Below, piece after piece: positions 34,186-43,463 of a stretch of 64,000 nt of DNA. The DNA comes from Mycoplana rhizolycopersici (GTDB lineage: Bacteria; Pseudomonadota; Alphaproteobacteria; Rhizobiales; Rhizobiaceae), in contig NZ_JABXYK010000022.1 of the NCBI RefSeq assembly GCF_013378445.1, positions 1-64,000 of the forward strand, in the 5' to 3' direction. Every line of letters starts with the position of its first letter. The first letter of the stretch is position 1. The notes beneath the pieces were generated by a model. It was not told the origin of the DNA. It ran no database searches and worked only from the letters and a program-made list of their open reading frames with translations. The translations under genes and the position numbers were made by a program.

Positions 34186-35700
34186 CTAGTGCGCCGCGCC
34201 GTTCGCCGTTCCATCGAGCCGGCGCATGCGGCGTGCCTGGAGCCGGCGCCACAGCGGCGTCAGCAGGCTGACGAGGCTGAGGACGAGGAACAGCAGGCTG
34301 ACGGGATCGGTGATGAAAATCATGTAGTCGCCCTGCGAGGAAACCAGCGCCGTGCGGTAGTTGGATTCCACGAGGTAGCCCAGCACCATGGCAAGGATGA
34401 TGGGCGCGACGGGGAAGCGGAGCTTCTTCATCAGATAGCCGACCACGCCGAAGCCGAGCATCAGGTAGACGTCGAACATCAAGTTGCGGATGGCGAAGGC
34501 GCCGAGCACGGCAAAGGCCATGATGCCGACGGCGATGACCGCATCCGGCAGGCGCATCACCCGCGCCATCAGCGGCAGGAACAGGGAGCCCGCGGCATAC
34601 TGCACCAGCGACGCGATGATCGTGCCGAAGAGGATCGCATAGACCAGCGACGGTGCCTCGGTGAACAATTGGGGACCGGGATGTAGGCCATGCATGATCA
34701 ATGCGCCGACCATGATGGCGGTCGTCGGCGACCCCGGCACGCCGAGTGCGAGCAGCGGAACGAGCGCACCACCGACCGTCGCATTGTTGGAGGCTTCCGG
34801 CGCCGCGATGCCGTTGGCCGAGCCCTTGCCAAATTCTTGCGGATGGCGATCGCGAGCCCGCGCATAGTCGCGGGCGACCCAACAGGCGATGTTGCCGCCG
34901 ACGCCGGGGAGAATGCCGAGCAGGGTGCCGATCACCGAGCCTGACAGCATGGACCGCCAGGTCTCCTTCCACAGCGCGCCTGACATGAAGACATGGCCGA
35001 CCTTGTCCTTGATGACAGGGGCTGCGACGACACGGCTCTCGATCATGGCAAGCGCTTCCGACACGGCGAAGAGGCCGATGAGCGCGGCGAGGAACGGGAC
35101 GCCCTCGTAGAGTTCGAACAGGCCGAAGGTGAAGCGCGGCGTGCCCGCGATGGGATCGATCCCGATCGTCGCAAGCGCGAGCCCGAAGGCCGCGCAGACA
35201 AGGCCCTTCACCAGCGAGCCGCCGGACAGGGCAGCGACCGAGGTGAGGCCAAAGATGCCGACGGCGAAATAGCCCGCCGGGCCGAATTTGAGGGCGAGCG
35301 ATGCCAGCGGCATGGCCAGCAGCAGCAGGGCCAGGCCGCCGAACACACCGCCCACGGTCGATGCGGTCAGCGAAATCGAGATCGCCTCGTTCGCCTTGCC
35401 CTTGCGCGCCATGGCGTAGCCGTCGATGGCGGTCGCGGCCGCCGCCGCCGTGCCGGGTGTCGAAAGCAGGATTGCGCTGATCGAGCCGCCATATTCCGCC
35501 GAAGTATAAAGCGAGATCATCATCAGCATGCTCAGCTCAGGGCCGAGATTGTAGGTGAAAGGGATGAGAAGGCTCAGCCCGATCGACGGGCCGAGGCCCG
35601 GCAGTGCGCCGATGACGATGCCGAGCAGAGCCCCGATGATGAGGACCGCCAGACCCGAAAAGGAGAAGATGACGCCGAGCGACTGGAGAATGCCGTCCAT
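34186..35700 (-). CDS. tctA: Tripartite tricarboxylate transporter large membrane subunit TctA
   Basis: 504 residues, about 11-12 membrane segments. The TctA signature GALPGLGPSIGLSLLIPFTY is near residue 32, and a repeated motif GILPGVGGNIACWVARDYA near 265 marks the second half. Sodium- or proton-driven channel of the TctABC system. One base separates it from the dehydrogenase stop. Confidence 0.92.
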   Translation of the reverse strand: MDGILQSLGVIFSFSGLAVLIIGALLGIVIGALPGLGPSIGLSLLIPFTYNLGPELSMLMMISLYTSAEYGGSISAILLSTPGTAAAAATAIDGYAMARKGKANEAISISLTASTVGGVFGGLALLLLAMPLASLALKFGPAGYFAVGIFGLTSVAALSGGSLVKGLVCAAFGLALATIGIDPIAGTPRFTFGLFELYEGVPFLAALIGLFAVSEALAMIESRVVAAPVIKDKVGHVFMSGALWKETWRSMLSGSVIGTLLGILPGVGGNIACWVARDYARARDRHPQEFGKGSANGIAAPEASNNATVGGALVPLLALGVPGSPTTAIMVGALIMHGLHPGPQLFTEAPSLVYAILFGTIIASLVQYAAGSLFLPLMARVMRLPDAVIAVGIMAFAVLGAFAIRNLMFDVYLMLGFGVVGYLMKKLRFPVAPIILAMVLGYLVESNYRTALVSSQGDYMIFITDPVSLLFLVLSLVSLLTPLWRRLQARRMRRLDGTANGAAH

Positions 35701-35701
35701 C

Positions 35702-36586
35702 TCAGAGATCCTTTGCCAGGCGGCGTGCCAGCACGGGCACGAAACCGCGGTATCCGTCCGTCACGGCAAGGCCCTGATCCTTCAGCGCCGCATGAGCGGC
35801 TGCGATCGTCTCGCAGGCGGCCCGCGACATGGAAGCCTTCAGCCCGAGCGACTCGATGGTTTCGGCCGCCTCGGTCATCTCGGTCACGCGACGCGCGCCA
35901 TGTTCGAAGGTTCGCGACAGGTAGTAGTCCGCGACCTGTCGCCAGTCGAGCCCGGGAAAGGTTTCCCCAACGGAATCGAGGATGCGTTCGGTGACGCCGG
36001 CCCGTTCCGCCGAGGAAAGCGCCTCGATCAGCAGCGCTTCCACGCCCTTGATCATCACCGAGCGGATCATCTTCAACGACGAGGCCTGGCCGGGCGTATC
36101 GCCCACGGCTTCGAGATTCATTCCAAGCGCGTTCAGCCGCTCGGCGACCTCGCCCGCCCGCTTGCCGGCAACCAGGATCGGCACCTTTTCCGCATAGGGC
36201 GGCACGCGCGCCATGACGGCGCCTTCGACGAAGCTTCCCTTGCCGGTCGCGATCTCCTTTGCAGCCAGCGCCTTCGTGTCGGGACCGACGGAATTGAGGT
36301 CGATGAAGATCGCCTGCTGCGAAAGATACGGCGCGGCCGACGCCGCGACGGCCTTGGTCGCCGCGCCGACGACGAGCGACAGGACGACATCTGCCGAGGC
36401 GATGCCGGCAATGTCGTCGAGCGGTTCGACGCTCCGTTGCGCGGCGATATCGCGCAATCCAGCAGAAGACGCCGGATCCTTGAAGCGCAGGTCGTAGGCG
36501 GCAAGCCGCGCGGCGTTGCGGCCGCTGAGGCCGCCGGCGATGGATTGCGCCGCCTCGCCGAAGCCGATGAAAGCTATCGTGGTCAT
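35702..36586 (-). CDS. NAD(P)-binding dehydrogenase with 6PGDH-type N-terminus and DUF1932 C-terminus
   Basis: 294 residues. Rossmann start TTIAFIGFGEAAQSIAGGL, then FIDLNSVGPDTKALA, the helix GQASSLKMIRSVMIKGVEAL with the catalytic-type Lys, and an all-helical DUF1932-like C-terminus (FEHGARRVTEMTEAAETIES). Relatives oxidise beta-hydroxy acids. In this operon it could act on a hydroxylated intermediate of the ring-cleavage pathway. The ATG at 36586 is the Rossmann start; the upstream frame is non-homologous. Confidence 0.8.
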   Translation of the reverse strand: MTTIAFIGFGEAAQSIAGGLSGRNAARLAAYDLRFKDPASSAGLRDIAAQRSVEPLDDIAGIASADVVLSLVVGAATKAVAASAAPYLSQQAIFIDLNSVGPDTKALAAKEIATGKGSFVEGAVMARVPPYAEKVPILVAGKRAGEVAERLNALGMNLEAVGDTPGQASSLKMIRSVMIKGVEALLIEALSSAERAGVTERILDSVGETFPGLDWRQVADYYLSRTFEHGARRVTEMTEAAETIESLGLKASMSRAACETIAAAHAALKDQGLAVTDGYRGFVPVLARRLAKDL

Positions 36587-36633
36587 TCGTCCTCCCGTGC
36601 GGAAAAGGTTCCTCCACCTTTCCCGGCTTCCGA

Positions 36634-37308
36634 TCAATCGATGTAGGTCAGCCCCTTTGCCGCGAGCGTCTCGCGCATCTTGTAGATGTCGAGGCCGAGT
36701 TCGCCGGCGGCAAGCCGCGCGCGGGTCTGCTGCTCCTTGTCGAGCCTTGCCCGCGATGCCTCCAGCGCAGTTCCCGCCTTGGCCCTCGGCACGACCATCA
36801 CCCCGTCGTCGTCGGCGATGATGACGTCGCCGGGCGTGATCGCGGCACCGGCACAGACGATCGGAACGTTGACGGAACCCAGTGTCGCCTTCACGGTGCC
36901 CTGCGCGGACACGAAACGTGACCAGACGGGAAAGCCCATCGCCTCGAGTTCCGCGACATCGCGTACGCCGGCCTCGATCACGAGGCCGCGCACGCCACGC
37001 ACCTTGAGCGACGTCGCGAGCAGTTCGCCGAAATAGCCGGCGTCGCACGGCGAGGTGGGGGCGACGACGAGAATGTCGCCCTCGCGGCACTGTTCCACCG
37101 CTACATGGATCATCCAGTTGTCCGCCGGCGGGATCGAGACGGTCACCGCTGTGCCCGCAACCCGCGCGCCGCGCCAGATGGGACGCATATAGGACTGCAT
37201 CAGGCCGACGCGCCCCATGGCTTCATGCACCGTTGCCACGCCGCATTCCGCAAGACCATTCACGGTGTCGAGCGGTGCACGGTCGATCGTGCGATAGACG
37301 ACGCTCAT
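36634..37308 (-). CDS. galC: 4-Carboxy-4-hydroxy-2-oxoadipate / 4-hydroxy-4-methyl-2-oxoglutarate aldolase
   Basis: 224 residues of the RraA/class II aldolase fold. The active-site loop is [15 protein letters not shown], and the catalytic Arg-Asp pair is in [16 protein letters not shown]. The C-terminal extension [14 protein letters not shown] is typical of LigK/GalC rather than of RNase E inhibitor RraA. It splits CHA into pyruvate and oxaloacetate, the last step of 4,5-cleavage. Overlaps the galB-like gene by four bases. Confidence 0.85.
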   Translation of the reverse strand: MSVVYRTIDRAPLDTVNGLAECGVATVHEAMGRVGLMQSYMRPIWRGARVAGTAVTVSIPPADNWMIHVAVEQCREGDILVVAPTSPCDAGYFGELLATSLKVRGVRGLVIEAGVRDVAELEAMGFPVWSRFVSAQGTVKATLGSVNVPIVCAGAAITPGDVIIADDDGVMVVPRAKAGTALEASRARLDKEQQTRARLAAGELGLDIYKMRETLAAKGLTYID

Positions 37309-38039
37309 GCCAGTGCTCCATGGCCGAGCGTGCCCGTCACATGCGGGAACACCGCTTCATAGGCCTCGCCATAGACAATCTTGTAGTCGGAATTGCGTGA
37401 GGCCTGGACCCCGCGCTGGAGGGCCACCCGGGTATAATATTCCCAGAGGTGCTCCTGCCCCTCCATGCACTTGATCGCCGCCAGCTTCTTCTCCCAGACC
37501 TCGCTGATGTCGAGAAGGAAATTGGGCTTCCAGTTGCACTGCTCCGGCTGGTGCGGCTCGAAGAGATAGACGGGCGGGGCACCGAGCACCGGCACCTCGG
37601 GCTTGTGGCCATGCGCCTGCGCAATGACCCGCGCGTGCTGGGCGAACTCGGTCGCCATCGGATGGTCGAAGTTATACGGATCCTGCCGGGAATGCGTCAG
37701 CATGAATTCCGGGCGGAGCGCGCGATAGAGATCGACCAGCCGGTCGAAAGCTTCCGGCGTGACCTGCATGGGATAGTCGCCGAGATCATAGAACTGGATA
37801 TCGTGGACGCCGAGCGCCCGGGCCGCATTTTCCGCCTCGCGGCGGCGGTCCGCCTTCACGGCCTCGAGTGTCATGCCGGGCTTGCGCCAGAGCTTTGCCG
37901 ACTCGCCCCGCTCCCCGAACGACAGGCAGACGACGGTGACGTCGTAGCCCTGCCTTGCATGCGCCGCGATCGCGCCGCCGGCCCTCCAGACGAAATCCGC
38001 CGAGTGTGCGCTGACGACGAGTCCGGTCTTGTTCTGCAT
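37305..38039 (-). CDS. galB: 4-Oxalomesaconate hydratase-like protein (GalB, PIG-L fold)
   Basis: 244-246 residues of the LmbE/PIG-L fold. The metal motif is [13 protein letters not shown] instead of AHPDD, matching the GalB variant, with the later His in [11 protein letters not shown]. GalB hydrates 4-oxalomesaconate to CHA, the substrate of the adjacent aldolase. GGAGG lies 9 bases before the ATG at 38039; an ATG at 38045 would be only 3 bases away. First gene of the operon, divergent from the LysR gene. Confidence 0.8.
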   Translation of the reverse strand: MQNKTGLVVSAHSADFVWRAGGAIAAHARQGYDVTVVCLSFGERGESAKLWRKPGMTLEAVKADRRREAENAARALGVHDIQFYDLGDYPMQVTPEAFDRLVDLYRALRPEFMLTHSRQDPYNFDHPMATEFAQHARVIAQAHGHKPEVPVLGAPPVYLFEPHQPEQCNWKPNFLLDISEVWEKKLAAIKCMEGQEHLWEYYTRVALQRGVQASRNSDYKIVYGEAYEAVFPHVTGTLGHGALA

Positions 38040-38102
38040 ATCCATGCTCCTCCGATTTTCGAGGGGGACACTGGCACCGATCGGGTCCCCGGTGCTAATA
38101 CG

Positions 38103-38126
38103 AAAGCTGTGCTGCGTTATAGCTTT
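38103..38126. promoter_or_regulatory. Inverted repeat in the galB-lysR intergenic region
   Basis: AAAGCT (38103-38108) N12 AGCTTT (38121-38126), extended as CGAAAGCT/AGCTTTTTGCG. It fits a LysR-type binding site between divergent genes. Confidence 0.4.
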
Positions 38127-38150
38127 TTGCGAATCCGCCTAAGGAGCAAC

Positions 38151-39383
38151 ATGTTCGCCAGCGACCTCAACCTTCGCCACCTGCGTGTCTTCATGCACGT
38201 GTGTCAGACGGGCAGCCTCAACCGTGCCGCTGCGGAACTGAACGTGTCCCAGCCTTCTGTCACGGTGGCGCTGGCCGGCATCGAGGCCCGCTTCGGCACG
38301 CGGCTCCTCGACCGGTATGCTGCCGGCAGCCAGCCGACGGCGGCCGGCGAGGTCCTCCTCGCCAGGCTGCGCCGCATGGACGACCAGCTCACCACCGCGC
38401 TCGGCCAGGCGCTCGGCGCCAGTTCGCAGCGCGACCCGGCCCTGATTTCCAAGACGCTGGCCCGCATCGGCTTTCGCCAGATCGAGGCCCTGATCGCACT
38501 TTCCGGCAGCGGCTCCATAACCGAAGCTGCCCGCAGCGGCGGCGGCTCGCCGGCAGCGCTGCACCGGACCCTGCACGAATTGCAGGCGAATGTCGGAAGG
38601 GCGATCCTTGTCCGCAGCCCGAGCGGCGTGGCGCCGAACGCAGTCGGCCAGAGGCTCGCCATGCGTTGGCGCGTGGCCCTGACCGAGCTCGAACAGGCGG
38701 TCGATGAATTGCGGGAGCTCGAAGGCCGCATGGAGGGACGTATCAAGATCGCCAGCCTGCCACTTGCCCGCACCCTGCTGCTCGCCCGCGCGATCAACCC
38801 GCTGCTGGCGGCCTATCCCAACGCCCGGGTCGAAATCGCCGATGGTTCCTACGAGCTCCTCTCCCAGCAATTGCGCATCGGCGCGAGCGACATTCTCATC
38901 GGCGCGCTGCGCACGGGAAACGATCTTGCCGGCCTGAGGACGGAGGCGCTGTTCGACGATCCCTATGCGATCGTCGGGCGGCCTGGGCATCCGCTTCTGG
39001 CGCGCGCTGTTGAGGCATCACTCGACGACCTTGCTCGGCAAGAATGGGTGGCTCAGCGCCCGGGAACGCCTATACGCGCAGCATTCGACGCCTTGTTCGA
39101 GAAATGCCGCACCCCTCCCCGCGCCAGCATCGAGACAAGCTCCCTCGTTCTCACTCGCGCCGTTATCCTGGAGAGCGACCGTCTGTCGATGCTTTCTCGC
39201 CGACAGATCGCCATTGAAGAACGAGAGGGTCTGCTCAAGTGCATACCCGTTGCCGATGACGTGCGCCACCGGCTTGGTACACGGACGATTGGCATTACCA
39301 TGCGCGAAAACTGGCTACCGAGCGGGCTGCAGTCCCGTTTCCTGGAGCAACTGAGATCGCAGCCAACTCTGCCCGATTCTTGA
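38151..39383 (+). CDS. LysR-type regulator with two tandem winged-helix DNA-binding domains
   Basis: 410 residues, about 100 longer than normal LysR proteins. Residues 8-67 form one LysR HTH (LNRAAAELNVSQPSVTVAL, FGTRLLDR). A second, complete LysR HTH lies at about 107-166 (FRQIEALIALSGSGSITEAA, then ALHRTLHELQ and ILVRSPSGVAPNAVGQ). A LysR substrate-binding domain follows (RIKIASLPLARTLLLARAI). AAGGAG precedes the ATG. Divergent from the galB-tct-galD operon, so it is the likely regulator. The second HTH has more Gly/Ser than usual in its recognition helix and may have lost DNA binding. Confidence 0.85.
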   Translation: MFASDLNLRHLRVFMHVCQTGSLNRAAAELNVSQPSVTVALAGIEARFGTRLLDRYAAGSQPTAAGEVLLARLRRMDDQLTTALGQALGASSQRDPALISKTLARIGFRQIEALIALSGSGSITEAARSGGGSPAALHRTLHELQANVGRAILVRSPSGVAPNAVGQRLAMRWRVALTELEQAVDELRELEGRMEGRIKIASLPLARTLLLARAINPLLAAYPNARVEIADGSYELLSQQLRIGASDILIGALRTGNDLAGLRTEALFDDPYAIVGRPGHPLLARAVEASLDDLARQEWVAQRPGTPIRAAFDALFEKCRTPPRASIETSSLVLTRAVILESDRLSMLSRRQIAIEEREGLLKCIPVADDVRHRLGTRTIGITMRENWLPSGLQSRFLEQLRSQPTLPDS

Positions 39384-39505
39384 GGGATTTGGCCTTGAGC
39401 GGAACCGAACCGTGAGCCCCATCACTTTTGGCCTGGACCCATGTCCTGATCTATCGCTTTTGCGCACCGGCAGCGGAAACTGGGTCTTTGCCGGATGAGC
39501 AGAGG

Positions 39506-40135
39506 TCAGCTGCGAATACCGTCGATCTGGGTCGTGACGATCCGTTCTGCGAGCATCTGGCGATCCGCCTCTGTCTCGTCGGGCGCCGGGCGATACCAGA
39601 CGGAGAGCCAGTTGATGGCGCCGAGCATGGCCTTGGCGCTGATCGATATATCGACATTGCGGATCGACCCGTCGTCGACACCCTCCTGCAGCACCTGCTT
39701 GAACAGGCTTTCGAAGCGCCGGCGGATGGCGATGAGATCGTCCAGCGTGCGCCGCTGGTCCGGGGTGGTGGCGGCCATACGGTGCATGTGCACGCCCTGG
39801 ACGACAACGGCCTCGAATGCGGCATTGGCCATCATTGCCATGGCATGCGCGGTCAGCATGGCCCTCAGGCGAACGACGCCCGTGCCTTCAATTCCCATCA
39901 CCGGCTCGACCGCTTGAAAGAGCCGCTCCATGCCCTCGCGATGCACGTCGAAGAACAGATCGGTCTTGGAGGAATAGTAGTGATAGATACGGCCCTTGGT
40001 GGCGCCGAGGCGGCGTGCGACGTCATCGATGCTGGTTGCGGAAAAGCCCTGCTCCATGAAGCATTGAGCGGCTGTCTCTAGGATATCCGCATTGCCGGTC
40101 CCGTCTGTCCTGACCTGGCGGCGATTTTCGATCAT
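39506..40135 (-). CDS. TetR-family transcriptional regulator
   Basis: 209 residues. HTH with ILETAAQCFMEQGFSATSID and VARRLGATKGRIYHYYSSK (about 18-62), then a C-terminal ligand domain ending in a TetR_C-like segment. The same palindrome, CATACTACCGAGTATG, is found just upstream of the neighbouring maoC operon and in the promoter at 49311, so it is the likely operator. The effector is probably an acyl-CoA, by analogy with FadR/PsrA-type TetR proteins. GGAGAG precedes the ATG at 40135. Confidence 0.88.
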   Translation of the reverse strand: MIENRRQVRTDGTGNADILETAAQCFMEQGFSATSIDDVARRLGATKGRIYHYYSSKTDLFFDVHREGMERLFQAVEPVMGIEGTGVVRLRAMLTAHAMAMMANAAFEAVVVQGVHMHRMAATTPDQRRTLDDLIAIRRRFESLFKQVLQEGVDDGSIRNVDISISAKAMLGAINWLSVWYRPAPDETEADRQMLAERIVTTQIDGIRS

Positions 40136-40238
40136 GGGCAGCTCTCCTTTGATTTGACTATAGTTATGGCCCGCTCCGGAAAGCAACTGCCTGCGTTTGT
40201 CGGCGGAAAATGCCACTGGACAACCCGAACCGCAAGTG

Positions 40239-40254
40239 CATACTACCGAGTATG
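40239..40254. promoter_or_regulatory. TetR operator candidate 1
   Basis: CATACT ACCG AGTATG, a 6-4-6 inverted repeat between the divergent TetR gene and the maoC operon. An identical 16-mer recurs at 49315-49330. Confidence 0.75.
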
Positions 40255-40318
40255 TTGTGAACGAGCGCGATATTTTGCGCGCCCCTCGCTCCACATGATC
40301 TTCAGGAGGAACAGGACC

Positions 40319-40777
40319 TTGCACACTCTCCCCTCGGCCGAAAACGGCGTGAGTGCCGATGCCGCGGCACCCCTCGTCACGGACTGGATGCGGATCGATC
40401 AGGACTTGATCGACCGTTTTGCCGATGTCGTCGATGACCATCAGTTCATTCACGTCGACCCCGTGCGCGCTGCCCATGAGAGCGCCTTCGGCGGCACCAT
40501 TGCCCATGGCTTTCTCGTGCTTTCGCTGCTGACGAAACTTAGCCGACAGGTCTTTGCGGAGCCCGCCGCGGGAGCAGCCGAGATCAATTACGGCTTCGAC
40601 AAGGTCCGTTTCCTGGCACCGGTCAGGTCCGGCGCACGCATTCGCGCGCGCTTCGATCTTGTCGCCAGCCAGCAGAAGGGGAGCGGCACCCTCGCCACCT
40701 ATGCCGCCACCATGGACATCGAAGGCCAGCCCAAGCCGGCACTTGCCGCTGACTGGCTGGTACTGACAACGAATTGA
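40319..40777 (+). CDS. MaoC-family (R)-specific enoyl-CoA hydratase
   Basis: 152 residues with a TTG start behind AGGAGG at nine bases; upstream in-frame ATGs would place coding sequence across the operator. The hot-dog fold has the hydratase catalytic motif FADVVDDHQFIHVDP and AFGGTIAHGFLVLSLL. Hydrates trans-2-enoyl-CoA to the (R)-3-hydroxyacyl-CoA, handed to the SDR encoded next (stop/start region overlaps closely). First gene of a four-gene beta-oxidation operon. Confidence 0.86.
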   Translation: MHTLPSAENGVSADAAAPLVTDWMRIDQDLIDRFADVVDDHQFIHVDPVRAAHESAFGGTIAHGFLVLSLLTKLSRQVFAEPAAGAAEINYGFDKVRFLAPVRSGARIRARFDLVASQQKGSGTLATYAATMDIEGQPKPALAADWLVLTTN

Positions 40778-40788
40778 GGACCGGGACT

Positions 40789-41703
40789 ATGAGCATTTCC
40801 TTCGAAAACCGCGTTGCCATCGTCACGGGTGCCGGCGGCGGTCTTGGCCGCGCCTATGCGCTGGAACTTGCCGCACGCGGCGCCAAGGTCGTCATCAACG
40901 ATTTCGGCGGCTCGCGCGACGGGAGCGGCGGATCGAGCGAGGCGGCTGAAAAGGTGGTGGCGGAAATCCGCGAAAAGGGTGGCCACGCCATTGCCGACGG
41001 CGGCAACGTGACCCGTTTCGAGGATATGCAGGCGCTCGTCGCCCGAACGCTTGCCGAATTCGGCCGTATCGACGTTCTGATCAACAATGCCGGCATCCTG
41101 CGCGACAAGACCTTCGCCAAGATGTCGACGGAGGACTTTCGCGCCGTCGTCGATGTGCATCTCATCGGATCGGCCAATGCGACGAAGGCTGTCTGGGAGG
41201 TCATGCGGGCGCAGGGCTATGGCCGCATTCTGATGACCTCCTCGACTTCTGGGGTCTACGGCAATTTCGGCCAGTCGAACTACGGTGCGGCCAAGGCCGG
41301 GCTAATCGGCCTGATGAACGTCCTGCATTTCGAAGGTGCCCGCTACGGCATCAAGGTCAATGCCGTCCTGCCGACGGCGGCGACCCGGATGACCGGCGAC
41401 ATGATGGACGAGGAGATGCTGCGCCATCTCGCGCCGGAAAATGTCGTTCCCGCCGCACTCTTCCTCGTCGGCGAGGAAGCTCCGAGCCGCGTCGCGCTTC
41501 TGGCCGGCGCCGGCACAGTGGCGCGCATGGCGATCGTTGAAAGCGAAGGCGTCTACCTGCCGGCAGGCAGGCGCACGCCGGAGGCGGTGGCCGAAGCCTT
41601 TGCGACCATATCCAGCCTCGACGGCTCGATCGAGACCGAAGCCGGGCTCGCCCATGTCGATCGCATCATCGCCAACGCCCGGACCGCGGAGGCCAAGGGA
41701 TGA
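40789..41703 (+). CDS. SDR dehydrogenase, MFE-2/17beta-HSD4-like (R)-3-hydroxyacyl-CoA dehydrogenase
   Basis: 304 residues. NAD site TGAGGGLGRAYALELAARGA, NDFGGSRDGSG as in multifunctional enzyme type 2, active-site SSTSGVYGNFGQSNYGAAKAG split as Ser then Tyr-x3-Lys. The C-terminus beyond residue 230 is like MFE-2 N-terminal domains. Pairs with the MaoC hydratase to oxidise (R)-3-hydroxyacyl-CoA. ATG at 40789 behind GAGGA. Confidence 0.88.
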   Translation: MSISFENRVAIVTGAGGGLGRAYALELAARGAKVVINDFGGSRDGSGGSSEAAEKVVAEIREKGGHAIADGGNVTRFEDMQALVARTLAEFGRIDVLINNAGILRDKTFAKMSTEDFRAVVDVHLIGSANATKAVWEVMRAQGYGRILMTSSTSGVYGNFGQSNYGAAKAGLIGLMNVLHFEGARYGIKVNAVLPTAATRMTGDMMDEEMLRHLAPENVVPAALFLVGEEAPSRVALLAGAGTVARMAIVESEGVYLPAGRRTPEAVAEAFATISSLDGSIETEAGLAHVDRIIANARTAEAKG

Positions 41704-42155
41704 CGGCAGCACCGGCGCGGGCGACCGCACATCGCAGGCAGGAGTATCGCCGGTTCTTCGACATGGAGACCCGCTGGAACGACATGGACCTCTACGGCCA
41801 CATGAACAATGTCGTCTACATGGAGTACTTCGATTCCGCTCTCAACCGCGTGCTGATCGAGGCCGGCGCGCTCGATCTTCATGGCGAAGGTCCAATCGGC
41901 GTGGTGGCCCAGAGCTATACCAACTACTTCTCCGAGGTTTCCTATCCCGACCGCGTCACGGTCGGGGTTCGGGTCGATCGGATCGGCAATACCAGCCTGT
42001 CGTGGGGCTTTGCGCTTTTCCGCGAGGATGAGGACCACGCCGCAGCACAGGGCGGTTATGTCCACGTCTATGTCGATCGCGAAACCCGCAGGCCCGTCGC
42101 CCTTGGCCCGCAGCATCGGGCTTTGGCGGAGCGCCTGCTGGTTTCGAAGGATTGA
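41700..42155 (+). CDS. Acyl-CoA thioesterase, 4HBT hot-dog family
   Basis: 151 residues. The active-site segment is [21 protein letters not shown], i.e. the 4-hydroxybenzoyl-CoA thioesterase-type Asp loop. ATGA overlap with the SDR gene couples translation. Likely releases CoA or free acid, or prevents CoA trapping. Confidence 0.86.
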   Translation: MTAAPARATAHRRQEYRRFFDMETRWNDMDLYGHMNNVVYMEYFDSALNRVLIEAGALDLHGEGPIGVVAQSYTNYFSEVSYPDRVTVGVRVDRIGNTSLSWGFALFREDEDHAAAQGGYVHVYVDRETRRPVALGPQHRALAERLLVSKD

Positions 42156-42168
42156 GGAGGAGATCGCC

Positions 42169-43371
42169 ATGAGAGAAGCCGTCATCATATCCACCGCCCG
42201 CACGCCGATCGGCAAGGCTTATCGCGGGGCATTCAACGACACGACCGCCCCCATGCTTGCGGGCCACGCCATTGCGCACGCGATATCGCGCGCCGGGATC
42301 GATCCTGGCGAGGTCGACGATGTCGTTCTGGGGGCAGCCCTCCAGCAGGGCACGACCCACATGAACATCGGCCGGACCGCGGCGCTGAGGGCGGGCCTGC
42401 CCGTCACTGTCGCCGGCCAGAGCGTCGACCGTCAATGCGCCTCGGGCCTGATGGGCATCGCGATTGCGGCCAAGCAGATCATCGCGGACGGCATGACTGT
42501 CACGGTCGGTGGCGGCGTCGAGCAAATATCGCTGGTGCAGAACGAACGCATGAACACGGATCGCTGGCGCGATCCCTGGCTCATGAAGAACCTGCCTTCG
42601 ACCTATGTCAGCATGATCGAGACGGCAGAGTTCGTTGCCGACCGCTATGGCGTCTCCCGCGAGGCACAGGATGCATACGCCCTGCAATCGCAACAGCGGA
42701 CGGCGCAGGGCCAGGCAAACGGTCGCCTCGATGCGGAGATCGTGCCGCTCGAAACGACGATGCTGGTCAGCGACAAGGCAACCGGCGAGACGTCGTCGAA
42801 AGCAGTGACGCTTGCCAGGGACGAAGGCAATCGCCCGGAGACAACGCTAGAGGGACTGTCCTCCCTGAAGCCGGTGTTTGCCGGCGGCGAGATCGTGCCG
42901 GAAGGCCGTTTCGTCACCGCGGGCAATGCCTCGCAACTCTCCGATGGCGCCTCGGCATCCGTGCTGATGGAGGCCCGCGAGGCGGAACGGCGCGGCCTGT
43001 CGCCACTCGGCATCTATCGCGGCATCGCTGTTGCCGGCTGCGCGCCGGAGGAGATGGGCATCGGGCCGGTCTTTGCCGTGCCGAAGCTCCTCGCGCAGCA
43101 TGGCTTGAAGATCGATGACATCGGCTTGTGGGAACTGAATGAGGCCTTTGCCTCACAAGTCCTCTATTGCCGCGATCGCCTCGGCATCGACAATGAAAAG
43201 CTGAACATCAACGGCGGAGCAATCTCGATCGGCCACCCCTACGGCATGTCCGGCGCGCGCATGGTCGGCCACGCGCTGATCGAAGGCCGTCGTCTCGGTC
43301 TTCGCTATGTCGTGGTGACGATGTGCATCGGCGGGGGCATGGGCGCCGCCGGCCTTTTCGAGATCGCCTGA
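42169..43371 (+). CDS. Thiolase (acetyl-CoA C-acyltransferase)
   Basis: 400 residues. Catalytic Cys90 in [11 protein letters not shown], the NEAFA motif, His in [13 protein letters not shown] and second Cys386 in [11 protein letters not shown]: all residues of a degradative thiolase are present. It cleaves the 3-ketoacyl-CoA made by the SDR. GGAGGAG precedes the ATG. Ends the operon; a strong hairpin follows. Confidence 0.92.
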   Translation: MREAVIISTARTPIGKAYRGAFNDTTAPMLAGHAIAHAISRAGIDPGEVDDVVLGAALQQGTTHMNIGRTAALRAGLPVTVAGQSVDRQCASGLMGIAIAAKQIIADGMTVTVGGGVEQISLVQNERMNTDRWRDPWLMKNLPSTYVSMIETAEFVADRYGVSREAQDAYALQSQQRTAQGQANGRLDAEIVPLETTMLVSDKATGETSSKAVTLARDEGNRPETTLEGLSSLKPVFAGGEIVPEGRFVTAGNASQLSDGASASVLMEAREAERRGLSPLGIYRGIAVAGCAPEEMGIGPVFAVPKLLAQHGLKIDDIGLWELNEAFASQVLYCRDRLGIDNEKLNINGGAISIGHPYGMSGARMVGHALIEGRRLGLRYVVVTMCIGGGMGAAGLFEIA

Positions 43372-43400
43372 CAATAGGGCCAACTCGGCCCACCACGAAC

Positions 43401-43441
43401 GACAATGCCCCGGACATATTGGATGCGTCCGGGGCATTGTC
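43401..43441. terminator. Bidirectional terminator between convergent operons
   Basis: GACAATGCCCCGGAC (43401-43415), 11-base loop, GTCCGGGGCATTGTC (43427-43441): a perfect 15-bp stem between the thiolase stop and the convergent thioesterase stop. Confidence 0.85.
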
Positions 43442-43463
43442 GATTTCAGTCTTGAAAGAAGCC

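Noticed and set aside
37449-38150. In-frame upstream extension of the LysR gene
   Set aside because: It is antisense to galB, and AAGGAG with ATG at 38151 starts a perfect LysR HTH.
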